In this document: in pieces, positions 62,081 to 64,000 of the stretch
How the letters are laid out: every line of letters begins with the position of its first letter
How positions within the stretch are numbered: position 1 is the stretch's first letter
Origin: Apostichopus japonicus
Lineage: Eukaryota > Echinodermata > Holothuroidea > Aspidochirotida > Stichopodidae
DNA: 64,000 nt
Assembly: GCF_037975245.1 (NCBI RefSeq)
Contig: NC_092564.1
Location: 15,131,984-15,195,983, forward strand
Direction of reading: 5' to 3'
Notes under the pieces: generated by a model
What the model was told of the DNA's origin: nothing
Seen by the model: the letters and a program-made list of their open reading frames with translations, nothing else
Database searches by the model: none
Made by a program: the position numbers and the translations under genes

Positions 62081-63104
62081 ATGACATGAAATAGACCATT
62101 TCACATCTAAAATTTTGCTTTTATGGCGATCACAGCAGATCGAAACCAATGGGAGCAGCCTTCAAAGACACCAGGGCCACCCCCTCCTTTTTTCAAAATT
62201 CTGAATATACTTCTGACATGAGCTGGTTAACAAGGCGGTGTATTAGAGATTTGTACTTATCGATTGCCAAAATTGGACTTTTCATCTGGAAAACTGGTTT
62301 TTGTGAAGTCCCCATTTGGAAATTTTGAATTTATGTACCGCCACGCTTTCTTACACCTATACGATCATAACGATATTCAACACTATTTCCCAGGATTTTA
62401 ACAAATCTGAGTGGTCCTCAAAAGTGGGATTACAGCGGATCAGAACAGTTGTGGAGTGACCTATAACAGTTTACCAGTGTACCCTTAGGTCAGAAGTATT
62501 TAAGTGAATAGAACTGAGCGTTAGTGAAATTGAATGGTCCCTACTCACTTTCATTCCATCCATAAAGGCATGACAAGGCCTACCACTGGACAAGACCTGA
62601 CTTGTATGCCACTGATTTGTCAATAATGATAGCTGCAAGAGTATGTACAGTGTATGCTGTGGACAGAACCCTTGAAACAATGGAGGAGGGGGAGGGGGTG
62701 GTTGGACTGCATGTTTTAATCGCCTGCATCTCCCTCTACTTTTCACAGGTGGAAATCATATGGTTAAGGGATAAACAGTCAAGAATAAAAACAAGACAAG
62801 ACTGGTTTATATTTAACAGTGGTGATTTGTTAGGTTTATTTCAATCCAGAATTGTGAATGAGCTCTATTACGGTAATCCTTGAAGCAACAGAGATAACAG
62901 TCCAGATTATTCACTTTTAATGCGATGTTATATCACTTTAAATGTAAAGAAATTGATATCATGACTTTGTGAATTAGAGGAATTATGCATTTCATAATAA
63001 GCTTCAACTTTTTGGACTACATAGTTATAAAAAATTTAATTAAAAAAATTTAAATAATTATACTTCATAGGATGACTTAAGACCCAAAATTTACTTTTGA
63101 TATG
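62081..63104. other. Spacer with one weak exon-like stretch
   Basis: Mostly unassigned. At 62747 an acceptor-like TTTTCACAG is followed by an open frame reading VEIIWLRDKQ and, further on, FNSGDL, loosely like an immunoglobulin-type domain, but there is no donor or neighbouring exon to support it. Confidence 0.25.
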
Positions 63105-63468
63105 TTGTAGACCAGGGTTGTCCAACCTTTTGCAGAGGAGGGCGACATGGAATGATTATGATGAAGGAGGGGGCCCCATGAACCCTACGCTCGATTTTTC
63201 GATTTTTTGCCCGAAGCCCAAGGCAACAAAATGTGAGCACTGCGCGCGGAGCGCACTGATTTAATTTCCTTGTTTTTTGTTTTCCTGATTTAATTTCCTT
63301 TTTGGACCCAGAAGGTTCGAATGATTGATTATATAGCTTAAAATTGTTATCAATGAATCTGCTCACTAAAATTTCGCACCGTAGAGCATCTCTGGCGGGC
63401 CGGACGCAACCCTGCGGCGGGCCGGACTGTGGCCCGCGGGCCGTAGGTTGGACAACCCTGTTGTAGAC
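63105..63468. mobile_element. 348-bp hAT MITE with perfect 15-bp TIRs and 8-bp TSD
   Basis: The element is 63113-63460. TTGTAGAC flanks both ends (63105-63112 and 63461-63468). Both termini read CAGGGTTGTCCAACC, with a GC-rich subterminal GGCCCGCGGGCC. This matches the hAT (Charlie/Tip100-like) style. The 126-codon minus-strand frame across it is not a gene. Confidence 0.93.
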
Positions 63469-64000
63469 CATTCAAAACCACTGCTATCGATGTGGGTTGT
63501 ATTTCTATAACATCTTTAAGTCTTGAAAATGACCCTTAACACAATTGAGGCCAACTCCAATATACAGGCCACTTGAGGCTGGTGCCTTGTGCTCTGACTC
63601 AGGTGCAGTTACCCGCTATCTGACCTAGAAATGTAACTTGTGTGCTGACTTGGAGACTGAGGCAAGCTACCTTAAGTCACAGAGATAGTCACTTGGATAG
63701 TCTAATTGCTATCGTACCACACGATTCATGAAACAGACTTCTTTGAACATGGAGATAAACACAATGCTTTGTATTTGTCATGTGTTAATTTATCCCCACA
63801 GACTTTAAATATTACATCTTTGTAACTGATTTTATGTGTTCTTTGTCCTAAGATGTAAAGTGTATTTACCAGAAGGCACAATTTATAAACTATATGGAGA
63901 TGCATCTGGAATCTATATTGTCCTAATGTAATCATCAAGACTTAATACAATGTAAACTTCAATTATTGCAGCAGCTGAATTATTGGTTATTATTGGTCTT
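63469..64000. other. Window end, nothing recognised
   Basis: AT-rich sequence without a supported exon or repeat boundary. Confidence 0.3.

Noticed and set aside
63091-63471. 126-codon minus-strand frame
   Set aside because: Covers the hAT MITE end to end and depends on its GC-rich termini.

Overview
The window is animal nuclear DNA: AT-rich, with intron-rich genes, GT-AG splicing, retrotransposon tails, DNA-transposon remnants and many microsatellites. Five protein-coding genes can be read exon by exon: AARSD1 (minus), LACTB-like (minus), ATIC (plus), MYD88 (plus) and MLX (minus). All five are metazoan orthologues, diverged from vertebrate forms but with near-identical protein lengths. An invertebrate deuterostome (an echinoderm, for example) fits best; the species cannot be fixed from the sequence alone.

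Layout. Positions 855-10941 hold AARSD1 (12 coding exons, 412 aa, an alanyl-tRNA editing enzyme). Positions 11380-16175 hold a LACTB-like serine beta-lactamase-fold protein (7 exons, 431 aa from the chosen start), whose stop lies only 438 bp upstream of the AARSD1 start. A 3.2-kb head-to-head gap with a LINE tail, a large (ATC)n tract and a GC-rich promoter-like patch leads to ATIC at 19365-32061 (16 coding exons, 592 aa, the last two steps of IMP synthesis). After 4.7 kb comes MYD88 at 36806-47286 (6 coding exons, 302 aa, death domain plus TIR). A broken non-LTR retrotransposon and hairpin-rich repeats follow. MLX lies at 53171-59096 (8 exons, 236 aa, bHLH-leucine zipper). The last 5 kb holds DNA transposons with 8-bp target-site duplications, one nested inside another.

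The genes are not an operon and need not cooperate. ATIC makes purines, AARSD1 guards translation fidelity, LACTB-type proteins are mitochondrial in vertebrates, MYD88 carries Toll/IL-1 signalling, and MLX pairs with Mondo/ChREBP factors at CACGTG-type sites.

The most unusual pattern is that minisatellites have grown across exon-intron borders. In AARSD1 exon 10, ATIC exon 10 and ATIC exon 13 the repeat unit contains the end of the exon plus its 5' splice site, so each intron carries a ladder of decoy donor sites just downstream of the real one. In ATIC exon 13 the unit is 69 bp (23 codons) and stays in frame for the first copies. A 12-bp duplication does the same at ATIC exon 14.
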